Origin: Microbulbifer sp. VAAF005
Lineage (GTDB): Bacteria > Pseudomonadota > Gammaproteobacteria > Pseudomonadales > Cellvibrionaceae
Length of the DNA stretch: 64,000 bases
Assembly (NCBI RefSeq): GCF_030012985.1
Contig: NZ_CP120233.1
Span: 62,001 to 126,000 of the forward strand
Reading direction: 5' to 3'
Shown: piece after piece, positions 8,948-18,579 of the stretch
Position numbering within the stretch: position 1 is the stretch's first letter
How the letters are laid out: every line of letters begins with the position of its first letter
Program-made: the position numbers and the translations under genes
The notes under the pieces: generated by a model
Seen by the model: only the letters and a program-made list of their open reading frames with translations
Databases searched by the model: none
Told to the model about the DNA's origin: nothing

Positions 8948-11121
8948 TTAGTGAAGTTTGCCCTGGGCCTGGATGGCGGTGAGGGCAATGGTATACACAA
9001 TATCATCCACGAGTGCGCCCCGTGATAGGTCGTTAACCGGCTTGCGCAATCCCTGCAACATTGGCCCAATACTCACTAAGTCAGCGCTGCGTTGAACGGC
9101 TTTGTAGGTAGTGTTGCCGGTATTCAGGTCGGGAAAGATAAAAACTGTGGCCCTGCCGGCCACGGGGCTGTGGGGGGCTTTTTGGGCAGCGACATTGCGG
9201 ATTAAGGCGGCGTCGTATTGAAGGGGGCCATCAATAATCAGCTGCGGTCTCTTCTGTTTGGCCAGCTGGGTGGCCTCGCGGACTTTATCGACATCGCTGC
9301 CGCTGCCGGATGTGCCGGTGGAGTAACTGATCATTGCGACTCGGGGTTCTATACCAAATGCCGCTGCGGAATCTGCTGATTGAATGGCTATAGCGGCGAG
9401 TTGCTGTGCATCGGGATCGGGATTGATCGCGCAATCTCCGTAGACCAGTACCTGTTCAGGGAGCAGCATAAAAAATATCGAGGAAACCAGCTCTTCATCC
9501 GGGGCGGTTTTGATCAGTTGCAGGGCGGGCCGAATGGTATTGGCTGTTGTGTGAATAGCGCCGGACACCAGTCCATCCACTTCACCCAATGCCAACATCA
9601 TGGTTCCGAGAACCACATTATCCTGTAGTTGCTCAAGTGCCACTACTTGAGTAAGTCCCTTGTTTTTACGCAGGGCAACCATGGGTTCCACATAGTGTGC
9701 CCTCACCGCCTTGGGATCGACAATTTCCAACTTTTTATTGAGCTTTAACCCCTGCTGCTCGGCAATTTTGAAAATATCTTTTTCTTCGCCCAATAAAACC
9801 GGGTGTGCAATCTCTCTCTCCAGGCAGAGCTGGGCGGCGCGAATGGTTCGCGGTTCGGTTCCTTCGGGTAGGACAATCCGCATAGTGCGGCGCCGGGCCA
9901 GTTCCGTGAGGTGGTAGCGGAATGCCGGGGGTGAAAGGCGTTTGGGGATTTCACTTTGCTGGCTCAGTGATTCCACCCACTCTTCATCTAAGCGACTGGC
10001 GAAAAATTCCTGCACCCGGTCCACGCGATTTCTGTCATCTGATGGGGTGCGCAAATTAAAAGTCTGCAGTGACATCACAGTGTGCCAGGTATTGGAAGGC
10101 ACCAGTAAAATGGGTAGGCCTGTTTCCATGGCCGGGGTGCACAGTTTCAAAATGGCTTTGTCCAAATGGTAGCCGCCGGTTAATAGCAGGCATCCAATTT
10201 TGACTCCATTCATCACGGCCAAACATGCGCCCACAACCACATCGGGCCTATCGGCAGAAGTTACCAGCATGGCCCCAGGCTTAAATCTTCTCAACATATT
10301 GGGCAGTGAGCGGGAGCAGAATGTGACGGTATGTAACCTGCGTGTTTCCAGCTCCCCTTTATTGAGTACCTTTGCATTAAAGTGCCGCGCCAGGTCGAGT
10401 GCACGGGGAGAGAGCAGTTCTGCATTCCAGGGAATAAAACCGACAATACGCAGTGGAATCTGCTTTGAAAGTATCTCAGGGGTCAGGCTAGGGGGCTTTC
10501 TTTACTAGATTCCAGTTGTGAATGCAGTCCAATTAAATGAGCTCCGGGAGTATCCATAATTTCCGCAGGCAGACCCACTTTATTGATGATGCAGCCCACT
10601 ACGCGCTTTGCATCCTCGCCGCCATAAAGACGAACGGCAAATTCCAGTCTCTCGCGAAGTTGCTTGACTGAGTCGCTGGCACCGGGAGATGGACAGGCGA
10701 CGAGTACCACTTCCGCATCTAGAGTTTTGGCAATTTGATAATTCAGCTGGTTAGTCACGGGATTGTCGCGGCTGGGTAGCACGCCTTCGATTACATTAAC
10801 TTCAGCCTTCGCCGAGATTCGTCTGAAGCGGGCGAGAATCTCTTCCAGTAAATCCGCCATTTTTCCGGTGGATACCATCGAGTCCGCATATTCGGCACTC
10901 AGCGAGCTGGGGATGGCCAGGTTGGATGTTTGCCGCAAGATTTCGGTGGTGCGCTCTATAGTGCCGTCTGGTGGTGGGGGTTCGGCGACGGGTTTAAAAA
11001 ATTGAAGCTCAATACTTTTTCGGTCTAGCGCCCGAATTAAACCCAGGCTTACAGAGGTGATACCGGCTCCCGCTTCCAGGGGAACCAGCATCAGCGTTCT
11101 GGCATTGCTGTGTCGCAGCAT
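8948..11121 (-). pseudogene. pta: Phosphate acetyltransferase, split by a frameshift
   Basis: Pta converts acetyl-CoA and phosphate to acetyl phosphate and CoA. The N-terminal P-loop-like domain (10483-11121: 'MLVPLEAGAGITSVSLGLI', 'NYQIAKTLDAEVVLVACPSP') ends in a TGA. Its continuation is in another frame without a start: '[18 protein letters not shown]', '[15 protein letters not shown]', then '[19 protein letters not shown]' and the whole catalytic domain ('[20 protein letters not shown]', '[18 protein letters not shown]', '[20 protein letters not shown]'). Adding one G/C to the run of five at 10491-10495 joins the two frames with no missing residues relative to E. coli Pta. The gene follows ackA by 2 bases. 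Either the base was lost in sequencing and the enzyme is intact, or the catalytic half is not made from the normal start. Confidence 0.9.
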
Positions 11122-11123
11122 GT

Positions 11124-12326
11124 TTAAGACTGCACCAAGCGCGATGTATCCCGGGCAATAATCCAGTCTTCCTTAGTGGGGATTACCAGGATGTTGGGAG
11201 TTTCCTGCGCAGAGATTAACCCCTCTACTTGCGACTTGGTTTTCTGATTGGCTTCGGGGTTGAGCTGGTAGCCTAAGGGCTTGAGCCATTCGATGGTCCG
11301 GCTTCGCACCCCGGAGGAGTTCTCCCCGATACCGCCTGTGAATACCAAAGCATCGACGCTAGCCAAGGGGATGGTGTAGGAAGCGATATATTTGGCCAGG
11401 CGGTAACAGAATATTTCCAGGGCGAGTTTGGCTCCCTGATGATCTTTTTCTGCAGCTTGCTCTAGCGCGCGGCAATCACTGCTCAGGGTGGATATGCCCA
11501 GCATACCGCTTTCTCTATTTAGCAGCTGCTCTAGTGAGGCTTGGGTATATCCAAGCGCTTGCTGTAAGTAGAGGAGTATTCCCGGGTCCAGATCGCCGCA
11601 GCGACTCCCCATTACCAGTCCTTCAAGAGGTGTAAGCCCCATGCTTGTATCTACACTGCGCCCCTGTTTGATGGCGCAAATAGAGGCGCCGCCACCAAGG
11701 TGAGCAGCAATAATATTGAGTTCAGCCGTCTGCTTTCCCAGTAGTTCAGCGCACCGCTCGCCAATGTACTGATAGCTACTGCCATGCATGCCATAGCGGC
11801 GGATCTTATGCTCTTCGTACAGTGGGTAGGGGAGTCCGTATAGATACGCATACTTCGGCATTTGCTGATGAAAGGCGGTATCAAAGACGGCGACTTGGGG
11901 GAGTTGGGGGAATGCATCGAGGGCGGCGTAGATCCCCTTGAGAGCAGCGGGGTTATGCAAAGGGGCCAAATCACAGCACTCTTCGATACAGGCCATCACC
12001 TTCTGATTGATCAGAACGGAGCTGGAAAAATGTTCGCCGCCATGGACAACTCGGTGGCCTATGGCCTTAAGCCCGTCCTGTAAATCTGACCAAGCCTTGT
12101 CAAACTGTGTCACCAGCTCATTAATGACCGCTGCGTGGTTGCTATCTAGCGCGAGCCGGTGGGAATCAGCCGTCCCTTGGTATTGCCACTTAAGCTTGGC
12201 CTTGGGGGTGCCCAAAGCCTCGGCGATACCGGCAAGATGTTCTGCACCCGAATCCGGGTCCAGCACGGAAAACTTCACTGACGAGCTGCCGCAATTGAAT
12301 ATCAGAATTAAATTTTGATCGCTCAT
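11124..12326 (-). CDS. ackA: Acetate kinase
   Basis: Acetate kinase interconverts acetate plus ATP and acetyl phosphate plus ADP in the cytoplasm. The 400-residue protein has the ASKHA-fold phosphate-binding motif 'FNCGSSSVKFSVLD' at the N-terminus, 'GHRVVHGGEHF', 'VFDTAFHQQMP', 'GMHGSSYQYI', 'IAAHLGGGASICAI', 'MGLTPLEGLVMGSRCGDLDP' and 'LVFTGGIGENS', all family signatures in the usual order. The length matches other AckA proteins (about 400). It is the first gene of a minus-strand ackA-pta operon with only 2 bases between the genes. Two intrinsic terminators upstream, on the same strand, separate it from aceA, so it needs its own promoter in 12327-12414. Confidence 0.95.
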   Translation of the reverse strand: MSDQNLILIFNCGSSSVKFSVLDPDSGAEHLAGIAEALGTPKAKLKWQYQGTADSHRLALDSNHAAVINELVTQFDKAWSDLQDGLKAIGHRVVHGGEHFSSSVLINQKVMACIEECCDLAPLHNPAALKGIYAALDAFPQLPQVAVFDTAFHQQMPKYAYLYGLPYPLYEEHKIRRYGMHGSSYQYIGERCAELLGKQTAELNIIAAHLGGGASICAIKQGRSVDTSMGLTPLEGLVMGSRCGDLDPGILLYLQQALGYTQASLEQLLNRESGMLGISTLSSDCRALEQAAEKDHQGAKLALEIFCYRLAKYIASYTIPLASVDALVFTGGIGENSSGVRSRTIEWLKPLGYQLNPEANQKTKSQVEGLISAQETPNILVIPTKEDWIIARDTSRLVQS

Positions 12327-12414
12327 GATGCGCGAATTTCAACGAGGGTGCTTTAAGGCTAGCCGAGGAGTTGTCTTTGCGAGGGAAAGAACCGGGGTAG
12401 TTCAGTTTCGGAAT

Positions 12415-12438
12415 AAAAAAGGGCCGCAGTAGCGGCCC
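12415..12438 (-). terminator. Second terminator downstream of aceA
   Basis: The inverted repeat GGGCCGC-AGTA-GCGGCCC (12421-12438) is bordered by AAAAAA at 12415-12420. On the minus strand this reads as a GC stem followed by six T. It lies downstream of the aceA terminator and before ackA, and would insulate ackA from aceA transcription. Confidence 0.8.
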
Positions 12439-12508
12439 AAGTAATAAAAATTGCAGAGATCAAAGCATAGGCAAACTTGCGGTGCTTTGAGATGAACCCA
12501 ATAGGTTC

Positions 12509-12534
12509 AAAAAAGAGGCGGCAAGTGCCGCCTC
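12509..12534 (-). terminator. Rho-independent terminator of aceA
   Basis: The stem GAGGCGGCA-AG-TGCCGCCTC (12515-12534) has A6 at 12509-12514, so on the minus strand it is a strong stem followed by six T. It begins 27 bases after the aceA stop codon. Confidence 0.88.
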
Positions 12535-12560
12535 AAATTTACTGAAACCGTACCGGTCGA

Positions 12561-14159
12561 TTAACCGAACTGGTTCATGGTGTTGTCTTTACCGCCAGCC
12601 TTCAGGGCAGCGTCACCAGCAAAGTATTCTTTGTGGTCGTCGCCAATGTCGGAACCAGCCATGTTCTGGTGCTTAACGCAGGCGATGCTCTGGCGGATTT
12701 CTTTGCGCTGTACGCCTTTCACATAGCCCAGCATACCTTGCTCACCGAAGTACTCTTTGGCCAGGTTGTCGGTAGACAGGGCCGCAGTGTGGTAAGTCGG
12801 CAGAGTGATCAGGTGGTGGAAGATACCAGCTTCGCGAGCCGCGTCGGCCTGGAAGGTACGGATCTTCTCGTCGGCCGCTGCAGACAGCTCAGAGTCGTCG
12901 TACTCGGCGCTCATCAAGTTGGCGCGGTCGTATGCGGATACGTCTTTACCTTCTTCGGACCAAGCATCGAATACCTGCTGACGGAAGTTCAGGGTCCAGT
13001 TGAAGGACGGGCTGTTGTTGTAAACCAGCTTCGCATCGGGAACGACTTTGCGGATTTCGTCCATCATGCCGCCGATCTGGCGAACGTGAGGCTTCTCGGT
13101 TTCGATCCAGATCAGGTCTGCACCGTTCTGCAAAGAGGTGATGCTGTCCAGGATGCAGCGCGCTTCGCCAGTGCCCTTGCGGAACTGGAACAGGTTGGAA
13201 GCCAGACGCTTAGGACGCAGCAGCTTGCCTTCGCGGTTGATGATTACGTCGCCGTTGGCCAGCTCGGAAGCATCGATTTCTTCGCAATCCAGGAAGGAGT
13301 TGTACTGGTCACCCAGGTCACCCGGCTTATTGGTTACAGCGATTTGCTTGGTCAGGCCAGCGCCCAGGGAGTCGGTACGGGCAACGATAACACCGTTGTC
13401 TACGCCTAGTTCCAGGAACGCGTAGCGAACTGCGCGGATCTTGGCCAGGAAGTCTTCGTGAGGAACGGTTACTTTACCGTCCTGGTGACCACACTGCTTC
13501 TCGTCAGAAACCTGGTTTTCGATTTGGATACAGCAAGCACCCGCTTCGATCATTTTCTTGGCCAGCAGGTAAGTTGCTTCGGCGTTACCGAAACCTGCAT
13601 CGATGTCGGCGATGATCGGTACAATGTGAGTCTTGTGGTTGTCGATCTTGTCCTGTGCAGCTTTCTCAGCTTCTTTATCGCCAGCTTCGCGAGCGGCGTC
13701 CACTTCGCGGAACAGGTCGTTCAGTTCGCGGGCATCAGCCTGACGCAGGAAGGTGTAGAGCTCTTCGATCAGAGCAGCTACGGAAGTTTTTTCGTGCATG
13801 GACTGGTCGGGCAGAGGACCGAATTCGCTGCGCAGAGCGGCGACCATCCAGCCGGACAGGTACAGGTAGCGGCGGTCGGTATTGCCTTCGAAGTGCTTCT
13901 TAATAGAAATCATCTTCTGCTGACCGATGAAGCCGTGCCAGCAACCCAGTGACTGGGTGTACTTGGACGTGTCCTTGTCGTAGTTTTCCATGTCGGCGCG
14001 CATGATATCAGCGGTGTACTTGGCAATATCCAGGCCGTGCTTGAATTTGTTCTGGGCACGCATACGGGCAACAGATTCGGGATCGATGGCGTCCCAGGAG
14101 CTGCCATGGCTTTCACGGAGCTTTGCTACCGCGTCGATGTCTTGAGTGTAAGTGGACAT
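12561..14159 (-). CDS. aceA: Isocitrate lyase (long type)
   Basis: Isocitrate lyase splits isocitrate into glyoxylate and succinate, the first step of the glyoxylate shunt. The 532-residue protein is the long form known from Pseudomonas-type bacteria rather than the roughly 434-residue E. coli form. The catalytic-cysteine loop is 'DEKQCGHQDGKV' (family signature K-[KR]-C-G-H; here K-Q-C-G-H). The metal and substrate blocks 'PIIADIDAGFGN', 'CIQIENQVSD', 'VIVARTDSLGA' and 'YNNSPSFNWT' are all present. AAGGA precedes the ATG on the minus strand. The gene is divergent from a LysR regulator, with malate synthase G beyond, so the two shunt enzymes flank a likely common regulator. A strong terminator follows. 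Confidence 0.95.
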   Translation of the reverse strand: MSTYTQDIDAVAKLRESHGSSWDAIDPESVARMRAQNKFKHGLDIAKYTADIMRADMENYDKDTSKYTQSLGCWHGFIGQQKMISIKKHFEGNTDRRYLYLSGWMVAALRSEFGPLPDQSMHEKTSVAALIEELYTFLRQADARELNDLFREVDAAREAGDKEAEKAAQDKIDNHKTHIVPIIADIDAGFGNAEATYLLAKKMIEAGACCIQIENQVSDEKQCGHQDGKVTVPHEDFLAKIRAVRYAFLELGVDNGVIVARTDSLGAGLTKQIAVTNKPGDLGDQYNSFLDCEEIDASELANGDVIINREGKLLRPKRLASNLFQFRKGTGEARCILDSITSLQNGADLIWIETEKPHVRQIGGMMDEIRKVVPDAKLVYNNSPSFNWTLNFRQQVFDAWSEEGKDVSAYDRANLMSAEYDDSELSAAADEKIRTFQADAAREAGIFHHLITLPTYHTAALSTDNLAKEYFGEQGMLGYVKGVQRKEIRQSIACVKHQNMAGSDIGDDHKEYFAGDAALKAGGKDNTMNQFG

Positions 14160-14273
14160 GACTGTAAATCCTTAAACGGTGACTGCGATTAGGTGTTGAG
14201 TATCTTAGGAGGAGTGGCATAATTTGCCTAATTTATTGATTTTATTTTCACTATCGATTTGGCGAATAGATGT
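14160..14273. promoter_or_regulatory. Divergent aceA-LysR control region
   Basis: This 114-base AT-rich gap lies between the divergent starts of aceA and the LysR gene and must hold both promoters. It contains the loose dyad CTATCGATTTGGCGAATAG at 14251-14269 (CTAT...ATAG ends). Related CTAT/ATAG dyads, CTATGAATAG (15290-15299) and CTATAAATTAG (15312-15322), lie before glcB. They are candidates for binding by the LysR protein, but the similarity is short and could be chance. Confidence 0.35.
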
Positions 14274-15209
14274 ATGCAACTGGAAAGAGCTGACCTGAAC
14301 CTGCTGGTTTACCTCGATGTGCTACTGCGCGAACGCAATGTGACCCGTGCAGCCAATTACCTGGGGCTGTCCCAGCCGGCCATGAGCAATGGCCTGAAGC
14401 GCCTGCGGGAACTGTTTGACGATCCGTTGCTGGTGCGCACCCGCGAGGGCATGATGCCCACGGAAAGGGCTCTGGAATTGCAGCCGATGGTGCGCGAAGC
14501 ACTCTCATCCATTGATCGGGTTATCCAGCCAAATCGGGATTTTGACCCCGCTAATACCCGCCGCACCTTCCGCATCATGGCCAGTGACTACGCCGAGTCC
14601 ACCCTGATACCGCCGCTGCTAAAGCAACTGCGGGATGACGCCCCGGGTATCAGCTTGGATATCATGACGCCCAGTGATGTGAGCTTTGTGGATGTAGAGC
14701 AGGGCAAGGTGGATATGGTGATCAACCGCTTTGACAGCATGCCGCAGAGCTTTCACCAGGCCACCGTATGGCGCGATAGTTTCTCCTGTGTGATGCGCGC
14801 CGATAACCCGATACTCCGGGATTACAATCTGCAGAGCTACCTGGAAGCCCAGCATATCTGGGTGAGCAAGACCGGTATGGGGGTGGGTGTCGGGGTTAAC
14901 CCGGAAGATGTACAGCGCTTGGGCTGGGTGGATGAGGCCATAGGTCGTTTGGGAGAGAAGCGGGATATCTCCGTTTTCACCCGTCACTACCAGGTAGCTA
15001 TGCTGCTGGCTGAACAGAGCGATCTAATCGTAACGGTGCCCACTCGCTTGGCCCAATTGGCCAGTGATAATCCCCGCGTGGTGAGGCGTGATCCGCCCCT
15101 GGATATTCCCAACTTGGAGTTAAAAATGGCTTGGAGCCCACTGTTGCAACAGAGCGCCCCGCACCGCTGGCTGCGCCGTTTAATTCTCGATATTGGCCGC
15201 GCTTTGTAA
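14274..15209 (+). CDS. LysR-family transcriptional regulator, between aceA and glcB
   Basis: A 311-residue LysR-type regulator. The N-terminal winged helix-turn-helix runs from about residue 4 to 63: 'LNLLVYLDVLLRERNVTRAA', 'LSQPAMSNGLKRLRELFDD' and 'PTERALEL'. A type-2 periplasmic-binding-like effector domain follows ('FRIMASDYAESTLIPPLLKQL' through 'LPLDIPNLELKMAWSPLLQ'-like residues). I prefer the ATG at 14274, which starts 'MQLERADLNLL'; a TTG at 14259 is the only earlier option. The gene is divergent from aceA and codirectional with glcB, 176 bases upstream of it. LysR proteins commonly control a divergent neighbour, so regulation of the glyoxylate shunt is a reasonable inference. The effector is unknown. 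Confidence 0.9.
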   Translation: MQLERADLNLLVYLDVLLRERNVTRAANYLGLSQPAMSNGLKRLRELFDDPLLVRTREGMMPTERALELQPMVREALSSIDRVIQPNRDFDPANTRRTFRIMASDYAESTLIPPLLKQLRDDAPGISLDIMTPSDVSFVDVEQGKVDMVINRFDSMPQSFHQATVWRDSFSCVMRADNPILRDYNLQSYLEAQHIWVSKTGMGVGVGVNPEDVQRLGWVDEAIGRLGEKRDISVFTRHYQVAMLLAEQSDLIVTVPTRLAQLASDNPRVVRRDPPLDIPNLELKMAWSPLLQQSAPHRWLRRLILDIGRAL

Positions 15210-15385
15210 CGATGTTGCAGGTGGGCGCTGTGTCTGCGCGGTTCTGTCCGGGCAAACACACATCAACTGCTTTGTCATAAAAATTCGATCTATGAATAGT
15301 GGGAATTGTGTCTATAAATTAGCGGTATGTGGAAATGGCTGTTTAGAATGCCGCTATTCCAACAATCTGATGAGAGGCCCTGGGT

Positions 15386-17560
15386 ATGACGGAACGAGTC
15401 CAAATCGGCGATCTGCAAATCGCACCAGAACTTTACAACCTGGTTTGCGAGGAGGTGATTCCAGGAACTGGAGTTAGCGCCGAAGCTTTCTGGGCCAAAT
15501 TGGAATCTATTGTCCACGATCTGGCCCCGGTAAATCGCGCCTTGCTGGAAAAACGCGATGAACTGCAGGAGACCCTGGATCGCTGGCACACGGACAACCC
15601 CGAGGGTTTCCGCGATCTGGAAGGCTACCAAACCTTCCTGCGAGAGATCGGCTACCTCGCCGACGAGCCTGCTGAATTCAGTGCAACTACCGAAAATGTC
15701 GATGAAGAGATCGCCATCCTGGCGGGACCTCAGCTGGTTGTGCCGGTAATGAATGCACGCTATGCGCTCAATGCGGCAAACGCGCGCTGGGGCAGCCTTT
15801 ACGACGCACTCTACGGTACAGATGTGATCAGTGAAGAGGGTGGCGCGGAAAAAGGTACGGAATACAACCCGGTTCGCGGCGCTAAAGTGATCGAATATGC
15901 ACGCAACTTCCTCGATCAGTCGGCCCCGCTTACCTGCGGTAGTCACGCTGAGGCGGTGCAGTACCGCATCAATGGCTCACTGTTGGAAGTGGTACAGGCT
16001 AATGGCGACATCGCGACCTTAAAAGATGCCAAGCAGTTTGTTGGTTATTTGGGTGACAGCGAAGAGCCTTCCAGCATCCTGCTGAAACAGCACGGTTTGC
16101 ACTTTGAGATCCAGGTGGATCGCGAGAGCCCCATCGGCAAAACCGATGATGCCGGTGTGAAAGATGTGCTAATGGAATCTGCGCTGACCACCATTATGGA
16201 TTGCGAAGATTCGGTAGCGGCTGTCGATGCTGAAGATAAGGTAGTGGTTTACCGCAACTGGCTCGGTCTGATGAAGGGCGACCTGAAGGAAACCATTAGC
16301 AAAGGCGGCAAGTCCTTTGAGCGAAAGCTCAATGCAGATCGTGAGTACACCTCCCCGAACGGCAACCAGGTTACCTTACCGGGGCGCAGCCTGATGTTCG
16401 TGCGCAACGTCGGCCACCTGATGACCAACGATGCAGTGCTGTTCGGCGATGGCCAGGAAATCCCCGAAGGGATTCTCGACGGCATGATCACCAGTTTGAT
16501 CGCTTTGCATGACCTTCGTGGTGAGAGCCCGATCAAGAATTCCCGTGAAGGCAGCATCTATATCGTAAAACCAAAGATGCACGGCCCGGAGGAAGTGGCT
16601 TTCGCCAATACTCTGTTTAACCGAATCGAAGATGCGCTCGATCTGCCCCGTTACACAGTAAAAATGGGCATTATGGACGAAGAGCGTCGCACCACTGTGA
16701 ACCTCAAAGCTTGTATTGCCGAAGCGAAAGAGCGTGTAGTCTTTATTAATACTGGTTTCCTCGATCGCACCGGTGACGAGATCCATACTTCCATGCTTGC
16801 GGGCCCCATGATTCGCAAGGGTGATATGAAGCAATCCACATGGATTAACGCTTACGAAGAATGGAATGTGGATGTTGGCCTGAACAGTGGCCTGAAGGGC
16901 AGAGCGCAAATTGGTAAAGGCATGTGGCCAATTCCAGACCAGATGTCAGCCATGATGCACGCTAAGTTGGCCCACCCAATGGCCGGTGCCAACACGGCGT
17001 GGGTACCGTCGCCCACGGCTGCTACCTTGCACGCCTTGCACTACCACAAAGTGGATGTGAATCGCCGCCAGGAAGAGATTCAACATCGCCATCACGCTAA
17101 GCTGGAAGATATTTTAACGGTTCCGGTAGCGGCTGAAACCAACTGGAGTGCTAAAGATATCCAGCTTGAGTTGGACAACAATGCCCAAGGTATTCTCGGC
17201 TATGTAGTGCGCTGGGTAGAGCAGGGCGTGGGTTGCTCCAAGGTGCCGGATATCAATGATGTCGGCCTGATGGAAGACCGTGCAACCCTGAGGATTTCCT
17301 CTCAGCATATCGCCAACTGGCTCAAGCACGGTATCGTTAGCGAAAAGCAAGTGCGTGAAACCATGGAGCGTATGGCTGCTGTGGTAGACCGCCAGAATGC
17401 CGGCGACTCCAATTATAACGATATGGCACCGAACTTTGATAAGAGCGTTGCCTTCCAGGCTGCTTGTGAGCTGGTATTCGAAGGTTGTGCCCAGCCGAAT
17501 GGCTATACCGAGCCAGTTCTACACCGCCGTAGACGCGAGTTTAAAGCTCTAAATGCATAA
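15386..17560 (+). CDS. glcB: Malate synthase G
   Basis: Malate synthase G condenses glyoxylate with acetyl-CoA to give malate, the second enzyme of the glyoxylate shunt. The 724-residue length is typical of the G isoform (A forms are about 530). Diagnostic blocks are present: '[18 protein letters not shown]' with the acidic metal/active-site residues, '[17 protein letters not shown]', '[18 protein letters not shown]', '[18 protein letters not shown]', '[19 protein letters not shown]' and '[15 protein letters not shown]'. '[18 protein letters not shown]' and '[15 protein letters not shown]' follow toward the C-terminus. It lies downstream of the LysR gene with its own 176-base leader and is followed by a strong terminator. 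With aceA on the other side of the regulator, the two shunt enzymes form one locus. Confidence 0.96.
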   Translation: MTERVQIGDLQIAPELYNLVCEEVIPGTGVSAEAFWAKLESIVHDLAPVNRALLEKRDELQETLDRWHTDNPEGFRDLEGYQTFLREIGYLADEPAEFSATTENVDEEIAILAGPQLVVPVMNARYALNAANARWGSLYDALYGTDVISEEGGAEKGTEYNPVRGAKVIEYARNFLDQSAPLTCGSHAEAVQYRINGSLLEVVQANGDIATLKDAKQFVGYLGDSEEPSSILLKQHGLHFEIQVDRESPIGKTDDAGVKDVLMESALTTIMDCEDSVAAVDAEDKVVVYRNWLGLMKGDLKETISKGGKSFERKLNADREYTSPNGNQVTLPGRSLMFVRNVGHLMTNDAVLFGDGQEIPEGILDGMITSLIALHDLRGESPIKNSREGSIYIVKPKMHGPEEVAFANTLFNRIEDALDLPRYTVKMGIMDEERRTTVNLKACIAEAKERVVFINTGFLDRTGDEIHTSMLAGPMIRKGDMKQSTWINAYEEWNVDVGLNSGLKGRAQIGKGMWPIPDQMSAMMHAKLAHPMAGANTAWVPSPTAATLHALHYHKVDVNRRQEEIQHRHHAKLEDILTVPVAAETNWSAKDIQLELDNNAQGILGYVVRWVEQGVGCSKVPDINDVGLMEDRATLRISSQHIANWLKHGIVSEKQVRETMERMAAVVDRQNAGDSNYNDMAPNFDKSVAFQAACELVFEGCAQPNGYTEPVLHRRRREFKALNA

Positions 17561-17583
17561 TTGCTGAGCTAGTTGAGTTCGAG

Positions 17584-17608
17584 AAGGCCCCATTTGGGGC
17601 CTTTTTTT
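17584..17608 (+). terminator. Rho-independent terminator of glcB
   Basis: AAGGCCCC-ATTT-GGGGCCTT followed by a T run, starting 23 bases after the glcB stop. This is a textbook intrinsic terminator. Confidence 0.93.
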
Positions 17609-17814
17609 ATTTTGGGGTATTTGCATCAGCTATTAATCGGTTTTAGCTCTATTACCCTGCGCTAATCCAGATTGTCGCAGGTAATATTGTTAGTTCTCTC
17701 CTGACTCTTAAGTTGTATTATGGGGTTTCGGTTTGCGCAACTTTCCATCTTTAATATTCATTATTGAGCTGGGTGGCTGAGGCAAAATTAGGTAGTGCAT
17801 CTTAGGGAATTGCG

Positions 17815-18351
17815 ATGAGCAAAAGGAAAATTCTTGTTCGGTGTGTCTGGGGGGTGGTTTGTGTCGGCTTACTATTTTCTTTATACCCCTTTGTTGAAAG
17901 CTTGAAACCATCTGCTGCAACGGATGGGCCTTTGACTGTTAGTGTTTATTCAATCCCTAAAGGCAAGATGCAAATCTATGAATATGAGGGTAGGCCTTTA
18001 GCAATTTATCGGCCTACAGAAGAATATTTGAAGGAGCTTGTTGCTAATAATAAATTGACAAATGGCCCCTACTATAGTGAAGGGACTATTCCAGACTTTT
18101 TTGTTTATTATCCGCTGAGTACCCATAAAGGGTGTTTTCTACACGATTCTTCAGGGTTTGCGGGAGATATACCGCTGCAAGGCTTATTTGACCCTTGTCA
18201 TATGGGGTTTTGGGATTATTCGGGCAGATTTATTAAAGGAATCAATATGCCTGATGGGGTTCAGCTAAAGAACCTGGAGGTGGAAGGCAGTTATCGATGG
18301 GAAAGCGACGGTGTTATACGGTTTCCTAAAAAGCAAATCGTGATTAACTAA
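17815..18351 (+). CDS. Rieske-like membrane-anchored protein lacking the cluster cysteines
   Basis: A 178-residue protein with one N-terminal membrane segment (about residues 8-27) and a soluble domain outside the cytoplasm. The C-terminal half resembles a Rieske iron-sulfur domain: 'STHKGCFLHD' and 'DPCHMGFWDYSGRFIKG' correspond to the two cluster loops, normally C-x-H-x-G-C and C-P-C-H-x-S. Both histidines and both disulfide cysteines are kept, but the two cysteines that would bind iron are serine and aspartate. A normal 2Fe-2S cluster is therefore unlikely. No cytochrome b or other bc1 gene is nearby. The gene stands alone in an A+T-rich stretch after the glcB terminator. The fold assignment rests on motif spacing (about 21 residues between loops, somewhat long), and function is unknown. 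Confidence 0.6.
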   Translation: MSKRKILVRCVWGVVCVGLLFSLYPFVESLKPSAATDGPLTVSVYSIPKGKMQIYEYEGRPLAIYRPTEEYLKELVANNKLTNGPYYSEGTIPDFFVYYPLSTHKGCFLHDSSGFAGDIPLQGLFDPCHMGFWDYSGRFIKGINMPDGVQLKNLEVEGSYRWESDGVIRFPKKQIVIN

Positions 18352-18530
18352 GTTTTTAATCTGGGTATGCTCTTTGGTTGTATGTTAATTAATAGGCTGG
18401 GTTAGTTTTTAGGTTTGTATATAAGGGCGATTGTCGATGCATTGTCAGTGATTTTATGATTTTAGTCATAAGATATATCCCTATCGTTTAAGTTAGAATG
18501 AGAATATATTCTTATGGCAGGCTACTTTTT

Positions 18531-18575
18531 GGAGTCCGACACTGAAGTTTAATTTTAACTTCACGTCGAGGCTCC
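18531..18575 (+). promoter_or_regulatory. Stable mRNA hairpin that buries the ribosome-binding site of the next gene
   Basis: The arms GGAGTCCGACACTGAAGTT (18531-18549) and AACTTCACGTCGAGGCTCC (18557-18575) pair over about 17 bp, with one bulge, one small internal loop and a 7-base AT loop. The only Shine-Dalgarno-like sequence for the gene starting at 18580 is GAGG at 18568-18571, 8 bases before its ATG and inside the 3' arm. There is no T-run, so a terminator is less likely. The hairpin could hold translation in check. Confidence 0.55.
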
Positions 18576-18579
18576 AGCT

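Noticed and set aside
8948..10297. Stand-alone short phosphate acetyltransferase starting '[10 protein letters not shown]'
   Set aside because: Family-matching sequence continues upstream of that methionine in the same frame, so it is the second half of a long-type Pta broken by a frameshift.
12633..13409. Open frame of 258 codons on the plus strand inside aceA
   Set aside because: It lies antisense to the strongly conserved isocitrate lyase, has no family motif, and arises from the GC-biased third positions of the real gene.
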